Assembly: GCA_900769835.1 (NCBI GenBank)
Contig: CAAGIE010000005.1
Location: 1 to 18,050 of the forward strand
Source of the DNA: an uncultured Oscillospiraceae bacterium
GTDB lineage: Bacteria > Bacillota > Clostridia > Oscillospirales > Oscillospiraceae
Direction of reading: 5' to 3'
DNA: 18,050 nucleotides
Made by a program: the position numbers and the translations under genes. Shown piece after piece: positions 1 through 6,445 of the stretch. The first letter of the stretch is position 1, and every line of letters starts with the position of its first letter. Under the pieces are notes generated by a model that was not told where the DNA came from, ran no database searches, and worked only from the letters and a program-made list of their open reading frames with translations.

Positions 1-1495
1 TGAACATCGGCAGAATCTTCTCTGCGTCGAAGCGGTCAAAGTCATAGGTAAAAACTGCGCCCTCGCAGAGCCACTGACCGTAAAGCTTGCCCCACAGAGC
101 CTTGCCCCAGCCGGTCTCGGAGATGGTAAAGTGCAGGCCGTCCCGCTCGCACAGATGCCAGTATTTCGCAGTTGCGAAATGACCCAGGGCATACTTATAG
201 GAGTGCATAGCCATCTTGGGATAGCCCGTGGTGCCGGAGGTGAACAGCATCAGCATAGGATCGTTGCCGCAGGGAGCATCCTCAGTGCGGGTGTAACGAC
301 GGCTGAACAGACTGTATTCCTCGTTGAAATCGTGCCAGCCCTCACGGGTGCCGCCCACCATGATCTTGGTCAGGCTCATACCGGCAGACTTTTCAGCCAG
401 TTCCACCTGCTGCGCGGTGTTGCCGTCGGCAGTACACAAAATGGCGGAAACGCCGCCTGCCTGGAAGCGGTACACAAAGTCGTGCTCCATCAACTGATTG
501 GTGGCAGGAATTGCAATCGCGCCCAACTTGTGCAGACCCAGAATGGCGAACCAGAACTGGTAGTGGCGCTTGAGCACCAGCATCACCCGATCGCCCCGGC
601 GGATACCCAGGCTCTTAAAGTAGTTGGCGCACTGGGAGGAAGCGTCCTTCATATCCTTAAAGGTGAAGCGGCGGGGAGTCAGGTCGTTGGAAATGTGGAT
701 CATCGCCAGTTTTTCGGGGTCCTTGCGGGCAATGGCGTCCACCGTGTCGAATGCGAAGTTATAGCGATCGGTGTTGGCATAGGAGATGCCAGTCATCACG
801 CCGTTTTCGTCCTCCAGACCGGAAACGAACTCGTTGCAAAGGAGTTTTTCCTCTGCGGGCAGATCCTTGACGATGCGCTGGGGAGTCAATTTCAGCGTGG
901 AATCCCGCTTGTCGCTGGCCATGATCATGGAAAGGAACACACAGTCCTCACCGTCAATGGCGATCATACCGTGGGGAGTGGAGGACTTATAGAAGATGGA
1001 GTCACCCTCCCGCAGAACCTCCTCGTGGTCGCCCACGCGGATCCGCAGAGAGCCCTTGAGGATCAGGTCAAATTCCTGACCGTCGTGGGTGGTGGTGTGG
1101 ATCGGCTCGTTTTGCAGTTCCTCGGAATATTTGTAGGTAACGTAGTAGGGGGTCGCCAGTTTCTGGCGGAACATCGCCGCCATATCCTGAATGGTGATGC
1201 CGTCCTCACTGGCGGTGATCATACCCTGACCCTTACGGGTGACTGCATAAGCAGAAAGTTTTGCGCTGTGACCTTCCAGCAGTTCTGTCAGTTCCAGACC
1301 GAAGATCTTGGCGCACTTGTGCATAAAGGTAAAGGGCAGGTCGGTAGTGCCTGCTTCGTATTCACAGTAAAGTTCCTGAGAAATTTCGGTTTTCTCAGCC
1401 ATTTGCGCAACACTGTATCCCACGATTTCGCGCATTTCACGAATTCGCAGAGCCACATCCAGCAAAGGGTTGATAGCATTATGTTCTGTGTTCAT
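1..1495 (-). CDS. XRE-HTH / cupin / acyl-CoA synthetase (AMP-binding) fusion, 3' end outside window
   Basis: 498 codons are visible from the ATG at 1495, and the frame is still open at the window edge. Residues about 10-73 form an XRE-type helix-turn-helix. Residues about 115-192 form a small cupin with the histidine-containing segment PIHTTTHDGQEF and a later TPHG. An AMP-binding domain starts near 240, with the adenylate loop TSGTTGYPKM at 419-428 and a downstream ISETGWGKALWGKLYG segment typical of medium-chain acyl-CoA or acetyl-CoA synthetases (MACS). The family converts a carboxylate, ATP and CoA to acyl-CoA. The C-terminal lid domain lies beyond the window. An AAAGGA ribosome site lies about 8 bases upstream. 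Transcription passes through the T-box leader at 1519-1784, so expression should rise when the cognate tRNA is uncharged. The XRE and cupin part suggests ligand sensing or DNA binding. The substrate is unknown; a branched short-chain acid is an inference from the leader only. Confidence 0.88.
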   Translation of the reverse strand, partial: MNTEHNAINPLLDVALRIREMREIVGYSVAQMAEKTEISQELYCEYEAGTTDLPFTFMHKCAKIFGLELTELLEGHSAKLSAYAVTRKGQGMITASEDGITIQDMAAMFRQKLATPYYVTYKYSEELQNEPIHTTTHDGQEFDLILKGSLRIRVGDHEEVLREGDSIFYKSSTPHGMIAIDGEDCVFLSMIMASDKRDSTLKLTPQRIVKDLPAEEKLLCNEFVSGLEDENGVMTGISYANTDRYNFAFDTVDAIARKDPEKLAMIHISNDLTPRRFTFKDMKDASSQCANYFKSLGIRRGDRVMLVLKRHYQFWFAILGLHKLGAIAIPATNQLMEHDFVYRFQAGGVSAILCTADGNTAQQVELAEKSAGMSLTKIMVGGTREGWHDFNEEYSLFSRRYTRTEDAPCGNDPMLMLFTSGTTGYPKMAMHSYKYALGHFATAKYWHLCERDGLHFTISETGWGKALWGKLYGQWLCEGAVFTYDFDRFDAEKILPMF

Positions 1496-1518
1496 AATAT
1501 CCGTCCTTTCTGACAAAT

Positions 1519-1548
1519 AAAAAACCCGCCTCAAGCATACTTGAGACG
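1519..1548 (-). terminator. T-box intrinsic terminator
   Basis: On the minus strand, CGTCTCAAG (1548-1540) pairs with CTTGAGGCG (1535-1527, one G-U) around a four-base loop, followed by GG and a run of six T (1524-1519). It lies just 3' of the T-box sequence, where the competing antiterminator would disrupt it. Confidence 0.9.
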
Positions 1549-1784
1549 AGCGAAAAATCTACCCGCGGTACCACTCAAATTGCAGCGGATGCTGCCACCT
1601 TCACGCTCCATCAAGCGCTATCCCTTAACGCGGGCAAACGGGAGCGGTCTACTGGTTGTTGTCTTTGGGCGCTCCAGCTCGGAAGTGATGGGTCTTGTGG
1701 ACTGAAAACCGTTGGCTTGCACCATCCGCCAACTCTCTGCAGGCCTCTCGTCCGACCGTCTTCGTCAATGCCTTTTCATGTATT
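1519..1784 (-). promoter_or_regulatory. T-box riboswitch, specifier read as AUC (isoleucine)
   Basis: Read on the minus strand, this leader has the distal stem I motif AGAGAG followed by GGTG (near 1737-1719). It also has the GCGTTAAGGGATAGCG stem II element (about 1631-1616), the T-box sequence GAGTGGTACCGCGG (about 1577-1564) and a terminator. Aligning the segment before GAGC with the remembered Bacillus subtilis glyQS leader (specifier GGC, six bases, GAGC) puts ATC at 1689-1687 in the specifier position, followed by A. That points to tRNA-Ile. Uncharged tRNA would pair with the antiterminator and allow expression of the acyl-CoA synthetase fusion. The T-box identity is very secure; the specifier call is an alignment by eye. 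Confidence 0.93.
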
Positions 1785-1790
1785 GCCTAT

Positions 1791-1819
1791 ACTCTAACAT
1801 GTCCACGAGGAAAAGTCAA
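1791..1819 (-). promoter_or_regulatory. Sigma-A-type promoter for the Ile T-box unit
   Basis: Minus-strand -35 TTGACT (1819-1814), a 17-base spacer and -10 TAGAGT (1796-1791). The predicted start near 1784 lies directly upstream of T-box stem I. Confidence 0.65.
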
Positions 1820-1902
1820 ATGTTTTTCTGCCAAAGAATGATGGTTTTTACCTCCGGTTTTTGTGCAAAAGGTGCAAAGAATATAATTTTATAAGGTAAG
1901 TG

Positions 1903-1931
1903 TTGACAAAACCGACCGTTTATGCTTAAAT
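1903..1931 (+). promoter_or_regulatory. Sigma-A-type promoter for the Leu T-box unit
   Basis: Consensus -35 TTGACA (1903-1908), a 17-base spacer and -10 TTAAAT (1926-1931), with a TG extended -10 at 1923-1924. The predicted start is near 1938. It diverges from the minus-strand promoter, with about 84 bases between the two -35 boxes. Confidence 0.7.
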
Positions 1932-1937
1932 AACAGC

Positions 1938-2208
1938 AATATTTATAAAGACTTTGACGGAAAATTCGTTGTTTCGAAATCCGATCCAGAGAGCCGGCGG
2001 TTGGTGTGAGCCGGTGAGGAGGAAACCATCGATCTGATTCCCGAGTCGATCTTGTGAACGCCCAGAGTTAGTAATGAGATCCGGCCTCCTCCGTTACAGG
2101 GATAGGGCTTGTCAGAGCCCGATGAGGGATTCTCTTTGTGAGAATAACCAGGGTGGTACCGCGAATTACAAATTCGTCCCTGAGGTCGTAGGATCTCAGG
2201 GACTTTCT
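1938..2208 (+). promoter_or_regulatory. T-box riboswitch, specifier read as CUG (leucine)
   Basis: Stem I carries CCAGAGAGCCGG followed by GGTGTGAGCCGG (about 1986-2014). The stem II element CCGTTACAGGGATAGGG lies at about 2090-2107, and the T-box sequence GGGTGGTACCGCG at 2151-2163. With the same six-base spacing to GAG used for the other leader, CTG at 2034-2036 falls in the specifier position and is followed by A, which predicts tRNA-Leu. The downstream gene is a LeuA-family protein, which independently agrees with a leucine signal. Uncharged tRNA-Leu would switch on both downstream genes. Confidence 0.94.
2176..2208 (+). terminator. T-box intrinsic terminator
   Basis: GTCCCTGAG (2176-2184) pairs perfectly with CTCAGGGAC (2195-2203), followed by TTTCTTATTTT. 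It sits about 20 bases before the start codon of the LeuA-like gene. Confidence 0.9.
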
Positions 2209-2229
2209 TATTTTGAAGGAGTGTGCATT

Positions 2230-3624
2230 ATGGAGAAAATTCGAATCAGTGATGTAACGATGAAGCAGACGGCAGAGGGCTTCCATCTGACCTTTAAGGA
2301 AAAGATCGAACTGGCAAAAATGCTGGATAAGCTGGGCGTGGATGTGATCGAGATCGAGGGCATCGACAACGCCAGAACCGATGCGTTGCGAATTAAGTCC
2401 ATTGCCGCCGCAGTGACTGCAAGTGTGGTAGCGGTTCCGGTCCAACTCAACGGAGAAAGCGTTGCCGCAACCTGGAACGCTCTGCAACTGGCGAAGAAGC
2501 CCCGCCTGCAGGTGGTTGCGCCTGTAAGTTCCGTGCAGATGGAGTATCTGTCCCATAAGAAGCCCGATGCGATGATCGCGGCTGTTGCAGAGGTAGTGTC
2601 TGCTTGTAAAGCCCTTTGCAGTGATGTGGAGTTTGTGGCGGATGATGCTACCCGTGCCGACCACGATTTTCTGGTAAAGATTCTGGAGGCCGCAGTGGAT
2701 GCCGGTGCCACCGCCATTACTGTGTGCGATACCGCCGGCACCATGCTGCCCTCTGAGTTTGCGGCGTTTGTGGCAAATTTGGATTCTTCCAAATTGCGCA
2801 GTGTGCCTATGGGTGTTCGTTGTGTGGATACGCTGTCTATGGCAGATGCCTGCGTGATCGCCGCCATTGGCGCAAAGATCAGCGAAGTGAAAGTTGCGGC
2901 TTACCCTATGGATAACGCAAGCCTGGAGAAGGTGGTGCGGATCCTGGCCGCCAAGGGAGATGCAATGGGTGTCGCCTGCGGCGTCAGTGTGACGCAGCTG
3001 AGCCGTACAATGGAGCAGATCCAGCGGATCTGCCAGAGCGGCAAGGCCATCACCGCCGTGTCCGTCAGCGAGGATGCAGATATCTGGCTCACCGCCCACG
3101 ATACAAAAGATGCGGTGCTCAGCGCGGCTCAGCAGCTGGGCTATGATCTGTCCGACGAGGACGGCGAGCGGGTGTACGACGCCTTTGCACGAATCGCCGC
3201 CAAGAAGGAGCAGGTGGGCATTCGCGAACTGGATGCCATCGTAGCATCTGCCGCCATGCAGGTGCCTTCCACCTATAAACTGGACACCTACCTGATCTCT
3301 TCCGGCAATAGCATTGCCGCCACTGCCCACATGAAACTGCTGAAGAACGGCGAGCCTGTGGAGGGTGTCTGCCTGGGCGACGGCCCCATCGATGCGGCTT
3401 TCCAGGCTATTGAAAAGATCACCGGTTGTCATTATGAACTGGACGATTTCCAGATCCAGGCGGTCACCGAGGGTCGGGAAGCAATGGGGCAGACTGTGGT
3501 CAAACTCCGCAGCCGTGGCAAGGTCTATTCCGGCCGTGGCATTTCCACCGATATTGTGGGCGCAAGTATCCATGCTTATATCAGCGCCCTGAATAAGATC
3601 GTCTACGAGGAGGAAGAAGTGTGA
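2230..3624 (+). CDS. LeuA-family protein with degenerate catalytic domain and intact LeuA regulatory domain
   Basis: 464 aa, somewhat shorter than usual 2-isopropylmalate synthases (about 500-560 aa). The ATG at 2230 follows GAAGGAG at a good distance; the frame is open further upstream, but that part is T-box leader. Residues 1-260 are an HMGL/LeuA-like TIM barrel (GVDVIE at 36-41, CDTAG at 166-170). The canonical DTTLRDGEQ motif is DVTMKQTAE at 8-16. The metal-binding HCHND is RCVDT at 197-201. The usual SGIHxDG segment is missing and the region is shortened. Residues about 348-462 are a well-kept LeuA dimerisation/allosteric domain (LGDGPIDAAF, GRGISTDIVGAS). I infer it has no condensing activity and may bind leucine or regulate a partner. 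It overlaps the next gene by four bases. Homologues may be annotated as homocitrate or isopropylmalate synthase; I doubt that activity here. Confidence 0.9.
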   Translation: MEKIRISDVTMKQTAEGFHLTFKEKIELAKMLDKLGVDVIEIEGIDNARTDALRIKSIAAAVTASVVAVPVQLNGESVAATWNALQLAKKPRLQVVAPVSSVQMEYLSHKKPDAMIAAVAEVVSACKALCSDVEFVADDATRADHDFLVKILEAAVDAGATAITVCDTAGTMLPSEFAAFVANLDSSKLRSVPMGVRCVDTLSMADACVIAAIGAKISEVKVAAYPMDNASLEKVVRILAAKGDAMGVACGVSVTQLSRTMEQIQRICQSGKAITAVSVSEDADIWLTAHDTKDAVLSAAQQLGYDLSDEDGERVYDAFARIAAKKEQVGIRELDAIVASAAMQVPSTYKLDTYLISSGNSIAATAHMKLLKNGEPVEGVCLGDGPIDAAFQAIEKITGCHYELDDFQIQAVTEGREAMGQTVVKLRSRGKVYSGRGISTDIVGASIHAYISALNKIVYEEEEV

Positions 3625-6134
3625 ATCTCTCGTTTTCTACCCGCGGCTGGCCGGGGCTTTCCTGGGATGAGATGATGGAAACCGCACTGGAAATGGGTTT
3701 TTCCGGTGTAGAGGTCTACAATCTTCCCAAGTTCCCCGCGCTTTGCGACAGAAGCGGTCCGTTCCATAAATACCAAACCGCGGCCACTGTGCGCCGCTTA
3801 AAGGAGCAGGGGCTGAAGATCCCTTGCTTCGATACCTCCTGCGACCTGACCGCAGACTCCAACGCAGTCAATACTCTCCTCGACCTGATGGAGATCGCCC
3901 ATAATTGCCGTGTGCCTTATGTGGTGGCCTGCGCGTTGCAGGATGATGAGCAGGCGGTGGAAACCGCACTGCGCAAGTTGGTGCCTGCCGCAGAAAAAGC
4001 AGGTGTGTCCTTGCTGCTGAAGACCAGCGGCATTTATGCCGATACCGCCCGTTTGCGGGCAATGCTGGATCAGTTTGCCAGCGACAATTTGGGTGCGCTG
4101 TGGGATGTGCATCACCCTTATCGGGATTTCGGCGAAAGCGGAGACACCACCATCAAGAATCTGGGCGCTTATGTGTGCCACGTTCACCTGCGTGACTCCG
4201 ACGAAGCCGGCAACTACCAACTCATCGGCGAAGGTACAATGCCCATCGACGACGTGATGCGGGCGTTGTCCAGTGTCAACTACGATGGCTTCATCTCTTT
4301 GGAGTGGAAGCCGGAGTGGCTGGAGGAATTGCAGGATCCCGAGGTCATTTTCCCGTACTTTGTCAACTATATGGCCCGCTATCATTCCACCCGTGGCATG
4401 AAGAAGAAACTGTACCCCAACCACGACGGCACCGGCCAGTATATCTGGAAGAAGGACGAACTGATCAATCTGACCTTCCCCCAGGTGCTGGATCGGGTGG
4501 CAGAGGAGTTCCCGGATCAGTATTGCTTCAAGTACACCACTCTGGACTATACCCGCACCTATGCCCAGTTCCGTGAGGACGTGGACAGATTTGCAAGAGC
4601 GCTGGTGTCTATGGGTGTCAAAGCCGGCTCCAAGGTTGCCATCTGGGCCACCAACGTGCCTGCCTGGTATATCACTTTCTGGGCAACCACCAAGATCGGC
4701 GCGGTGCTGGTCACGGTGAATACCGCCTATAAGATCCACGAAGCAGAGTATCTTCTGCGCCAGTCCGACACCCACACTCTGGTGATGATCGAGGAATGTC
4801 TGGACTCCAACTATAAGAACATTATCAACGAACTGTGTCCCGAGATCGCAAATGCCAAGCCCGGAGAGCGCCTGCACTGCAAGAAATTGCCTTTCCTGCG
4901 GAATGTGATCACCGTGGGCTTCAAGCAGCCCGGTTGCCTGACCTTCGACGAGGCAATGGCACGATACGAACTGGTCAGCCGGGAGCAGGTAGCCCAGATG
5001 GCGGCAGCCGTCCGTCCGGACGATGTGTGCAATATGCAGTACACCTCCGGTACCACGGGCTTCCCCAAGGGTGTTATGCTGACCCACTACAACGTGGTCA
5101 ATAACGGCAAATGTATCGGCGACCGTATGGGCCTTTCCACCGCGGATCGTATGATGATCCAGGTGCCGATGTTCCACTGCTTCGGTATGACCCTTTCCAT
5201 GACCTCTTCCATGACCCACGGCGCAACCATGTGTCCTATGCCGTATTTCTCCGCAAAATCCTCTCTTGCCTGCATCAATCAGGAGAAGATCACTTGCTTC
5301 AACGGTGTGCCCACGATGTTCATTGCCATGTTCAACCATCCGGATTACCGCAAGACCGACTTCTCTCATATGCGTACCGGCATTATGGCGGGTGCAGGTT
5401 GTCCTCCTGAACTGATGCGTCGCGCCGCCCGTCCGGATGAGATGAATATGTACGGCATCGTCAGCGTGTACGGTCAGACCGAATGCGCTCCCGGCAATAC
5501 TATGAGCGCCTGGACGGATACTCTGGAGGTCCGTACCGACACGGTGGGCTATGCGTTCCCCCACGTGCAGTGTAAGATCGTGGATCCGGATACCGGTCTG
5601 GAGGTAGGCCCCGGTGTAAACGGCGAGTTCTGCGCCAAGGGCTATAACACTATGAAGGGCTACTACAAAATGCCTCAGGGCACTGCCGATACCATCGACC
5701 GGGACGGCTGGCTCCACTCCGGTGACTTGGCTTGTATGGACGAAGCCGGCAATGTGCGGATCACCGGCCGACTGAAGGATATGATCATCCGCGGCGGCGA
5801 GAACATCTACCCCAAGGAGATCGAGGAGTTTATCTACACCCATCCCCAGACCCGGGACGTGCAGGTGATCGGCGTGCCGGATAAGAAGTACGGCGAAGAG
5901 ATCATGGCCTGCATCATCCTCAAGGAGCCCGGCTCTGTTACGGTGGAGGAAATGACGGACTATATCAAGGCCAGTATGGCGCGGCATAAAGTGCCGAAAT
6001 ACATTGAATTTGTAGACAGTTTCCCCATGAACGCCGCCGGCAAGATCCTCAAGTACAAGATGCGCGAGGATGCCGCAAAGCGCCTCGGTCTGGTAGGCGA
6101 CGGCATCGACACCGCAAAGCAATTGCAGAAATAA
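3621..6134 (+). CDS. Fusion of sugar phosphate isomerase/epimerase-like TIM barrel and acyl-CoA synthetase
   Basis: 837 aa from a GTG at 3621 that overlaps the upstream TGA (GTGA), so translation is probably coupled. Residues 1 to about 255 are a xylose-isomerase-like (AP endonuclease 2 family) barrel. Plausible metal residues are D162 (LWDVHHP), H187 (HVHLRD) and E228 (SLEWK). The usual Glu in the LALE-type strand appears to be Lys134 (LLLKTSG). Residues about 275-825 are a complete AMP-forming ligase: TSGTTGFPKG from 475, YGQTE, GWLHSGDLA, RLKDMIIRGGENIYPKEIEE, and the catalytic Lys808 of GKILK near the C-terminus. The ligase half most resembles fatty or short-chain acyl-CoA synthetases and should be active. 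The barrel half may have a changed or lost activity. The context is a Leu-starvation-controlled operon. The two domains are in one uninterrupted frame, so this is not a frameshift artefact. Substrates are unknown. Confidence 0.9.
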   Translation: MNLSFSTRGWPGLSWDEMMETALEMGFSGVEVYNLPKFPALCDRSGPFHKYQTAATVRRLKEQGLKIPCFDTSCDLTADSNAVNTLLDLMEIAHNCRVPYVVACALQDDEQAVETALRKLVPAAEKAGVSLLLKTSGIYADTARLRAMLDQFASDNLGALWDVHHPYRDFGESGDTTIKNLGAYVCHVHLRDSDEAGNYQLIGEGTMPIDDVMRALSSVNYDGFISLEWKPEWLEELQDPEVIFPYFVNYMARYHSTRGMKKKLYPNHDGTGQYIWKKDELINLTFPQVLDRVAEEFPDQYCFKYTTLDYTRTYAQFREDVDRFARALVSMGVKAGSKVAIWATNVPAWYITFWATTKIGAVLVTVNTAYKIHEAEYLLRQSDTHTLVMIEECLDSNYKNIINELCPEIANAKPGERLHCKKLPFLRNVITVGFKQPGCLTFDEAMARYELVSREQVAQMAAAVRPDDVCNMQYTSGTTGFPKGVMLTHYNVVNNGKCIGDRMGLSTADRMMIQVPMFHCFGMTLSMTSSMTHGATMCPMPYFSAKSSLACINQEKITCFNGVPTMFIAMFNHPDYRKTDFSHMRTGIMAGAGCPPELMRRAARPDEMNMYGIVSVYGQTECAPGNTMSAWTDTLEVRTDTVGYAFPHVQCKIVDPDTGLEVGPGVNGEFCAKGYNTMKGYYKMPQGTADTIDRDGWLHSGDLACMDEAGNVRITGRLKDMIIRGGENIYPKEIEEFIYTHPQTRDVQVIGVPDKKYGEEIMACIILKEPGSVTVEEMTDYIKASMARHKVPKYIEFVDSFPMNAAGKILKYKMREDAAKRLGLVGDGIDTAKQLQK

Positions 6135-6140
6135 AAAAGA

Positions 6141-6440
6141 ACCGTACCCTGGGGCAGCGCACCATAGTGATAAATTGCCTAAAAAGGCGCTGATTTCCTT
6201 AATATATCAGCAAAAATCCTCGAAATCCACAAAGGATTTCTGTGGTTTTTGCCTTATCTTAAGAAAACCATCATCCTTTTTAGGTGCTTTGCAGTTTTGA
6301 AGTGGCAACTTTTTCGATTAACAAATAATAAAATTCCCGGAATGCTGACGCATTTCGGGAATTTTTTATGCAGTTAAGCGGAAAAGGGGTCGTTCAAAAC
6401 CATTTTCTCACTATGGCGCGCTGCCCCGGTGGGGTACGGT
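6141..6440. repeat. 300-bp MITE-like element with long terminal inverted repeats
   Basis: The left arm 6141-6170 and right arm 6408-6440 are inverted copies. Both begin ACCGTACCC, then after a T or CACC difference continue GGGGCAGCGC, one mismatch, and CCATAGTGA. The similarity weakly continues outwards into A-rich flanks. The interior has no plausible gene. It holds smaller inverted repeats (CCTAAAAAGG against CCTTTTTAGG; GCTGAT/ATCAGC at 6189-6211; GAAATCC/GGATTTC at 6222-6240) and the terminator at 6332-6366. No clear target-site duplication is visible. This covers nearly all of the gene-free 6135-6445 gap between convergent genes. A non-autonomous transposable element is the best guess; a large intergenic stem structure is the alternative. 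Confidence 0.6.
6332..6366. terminator. Bidirectional intrinsic terminator between convergent genes
   Basis: ATTCCCGGAATGC (6333-6345) pairs with GCATTTCGGGAAT around TGAC, with one G-U. A T run follows on the plus strand, and the plus-strand A residues before it give a shorter T run on the minus strand. It can end the LeuA-like/fusion operon and the DUF2207-like gene. Confidence 0.8.
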
Positions 6441-6445
6441 TTTCT

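Noticed and set aside
131..1513. Long plus-strand open frame opposite the XRE-cupin-ligase gene
   Set aside because: It is antisense to a gene with clear domains, has no recognisable motifs, and runs into the T-box leader; the composition is that of a shadow frame in GC-rich coding DNA.
1681..1689. Alternative reading of the first T-box specifier as ACU (Thr)
   Set aside because: It would place the specifier three bases closer to the conserved GAGC than in the remembered glyQS leader and would break agreement with the second leader's spacing.
1882..1887. TATAAT hexamer as an alternative plus-strand promoter
   Set aside because: No acceptable -35 box at proper spacing; the TTGACA promoter at 1903-1931 fits the leader better.
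2074..2229. Upstream in-frame extension of the LeuA-like gene
   Set aside because: These bases form the T-box stem II, antiterminator and terminator, and a good ribosome site supports the ATG at 2230.
3798..6122. 774-codon minus-strand open frame opposite the TIM-barrel/ligase fusion
   Set aside because: The plus strand shows unmistakable ligase motifs throughout. The minus frame is His- and Gly-rich without domains, a typical codon-reversal shadow.
6189..6250. Small hairpins as the main terminator of the LeuA-like/fusion operon
   Set aside because: GCTGAT/ATCAGC has no following T run, and the CCACA/TGTGG stem before TTTTT is short. The hairpin at 6332-6366 is much stronger, though the second could contribute.
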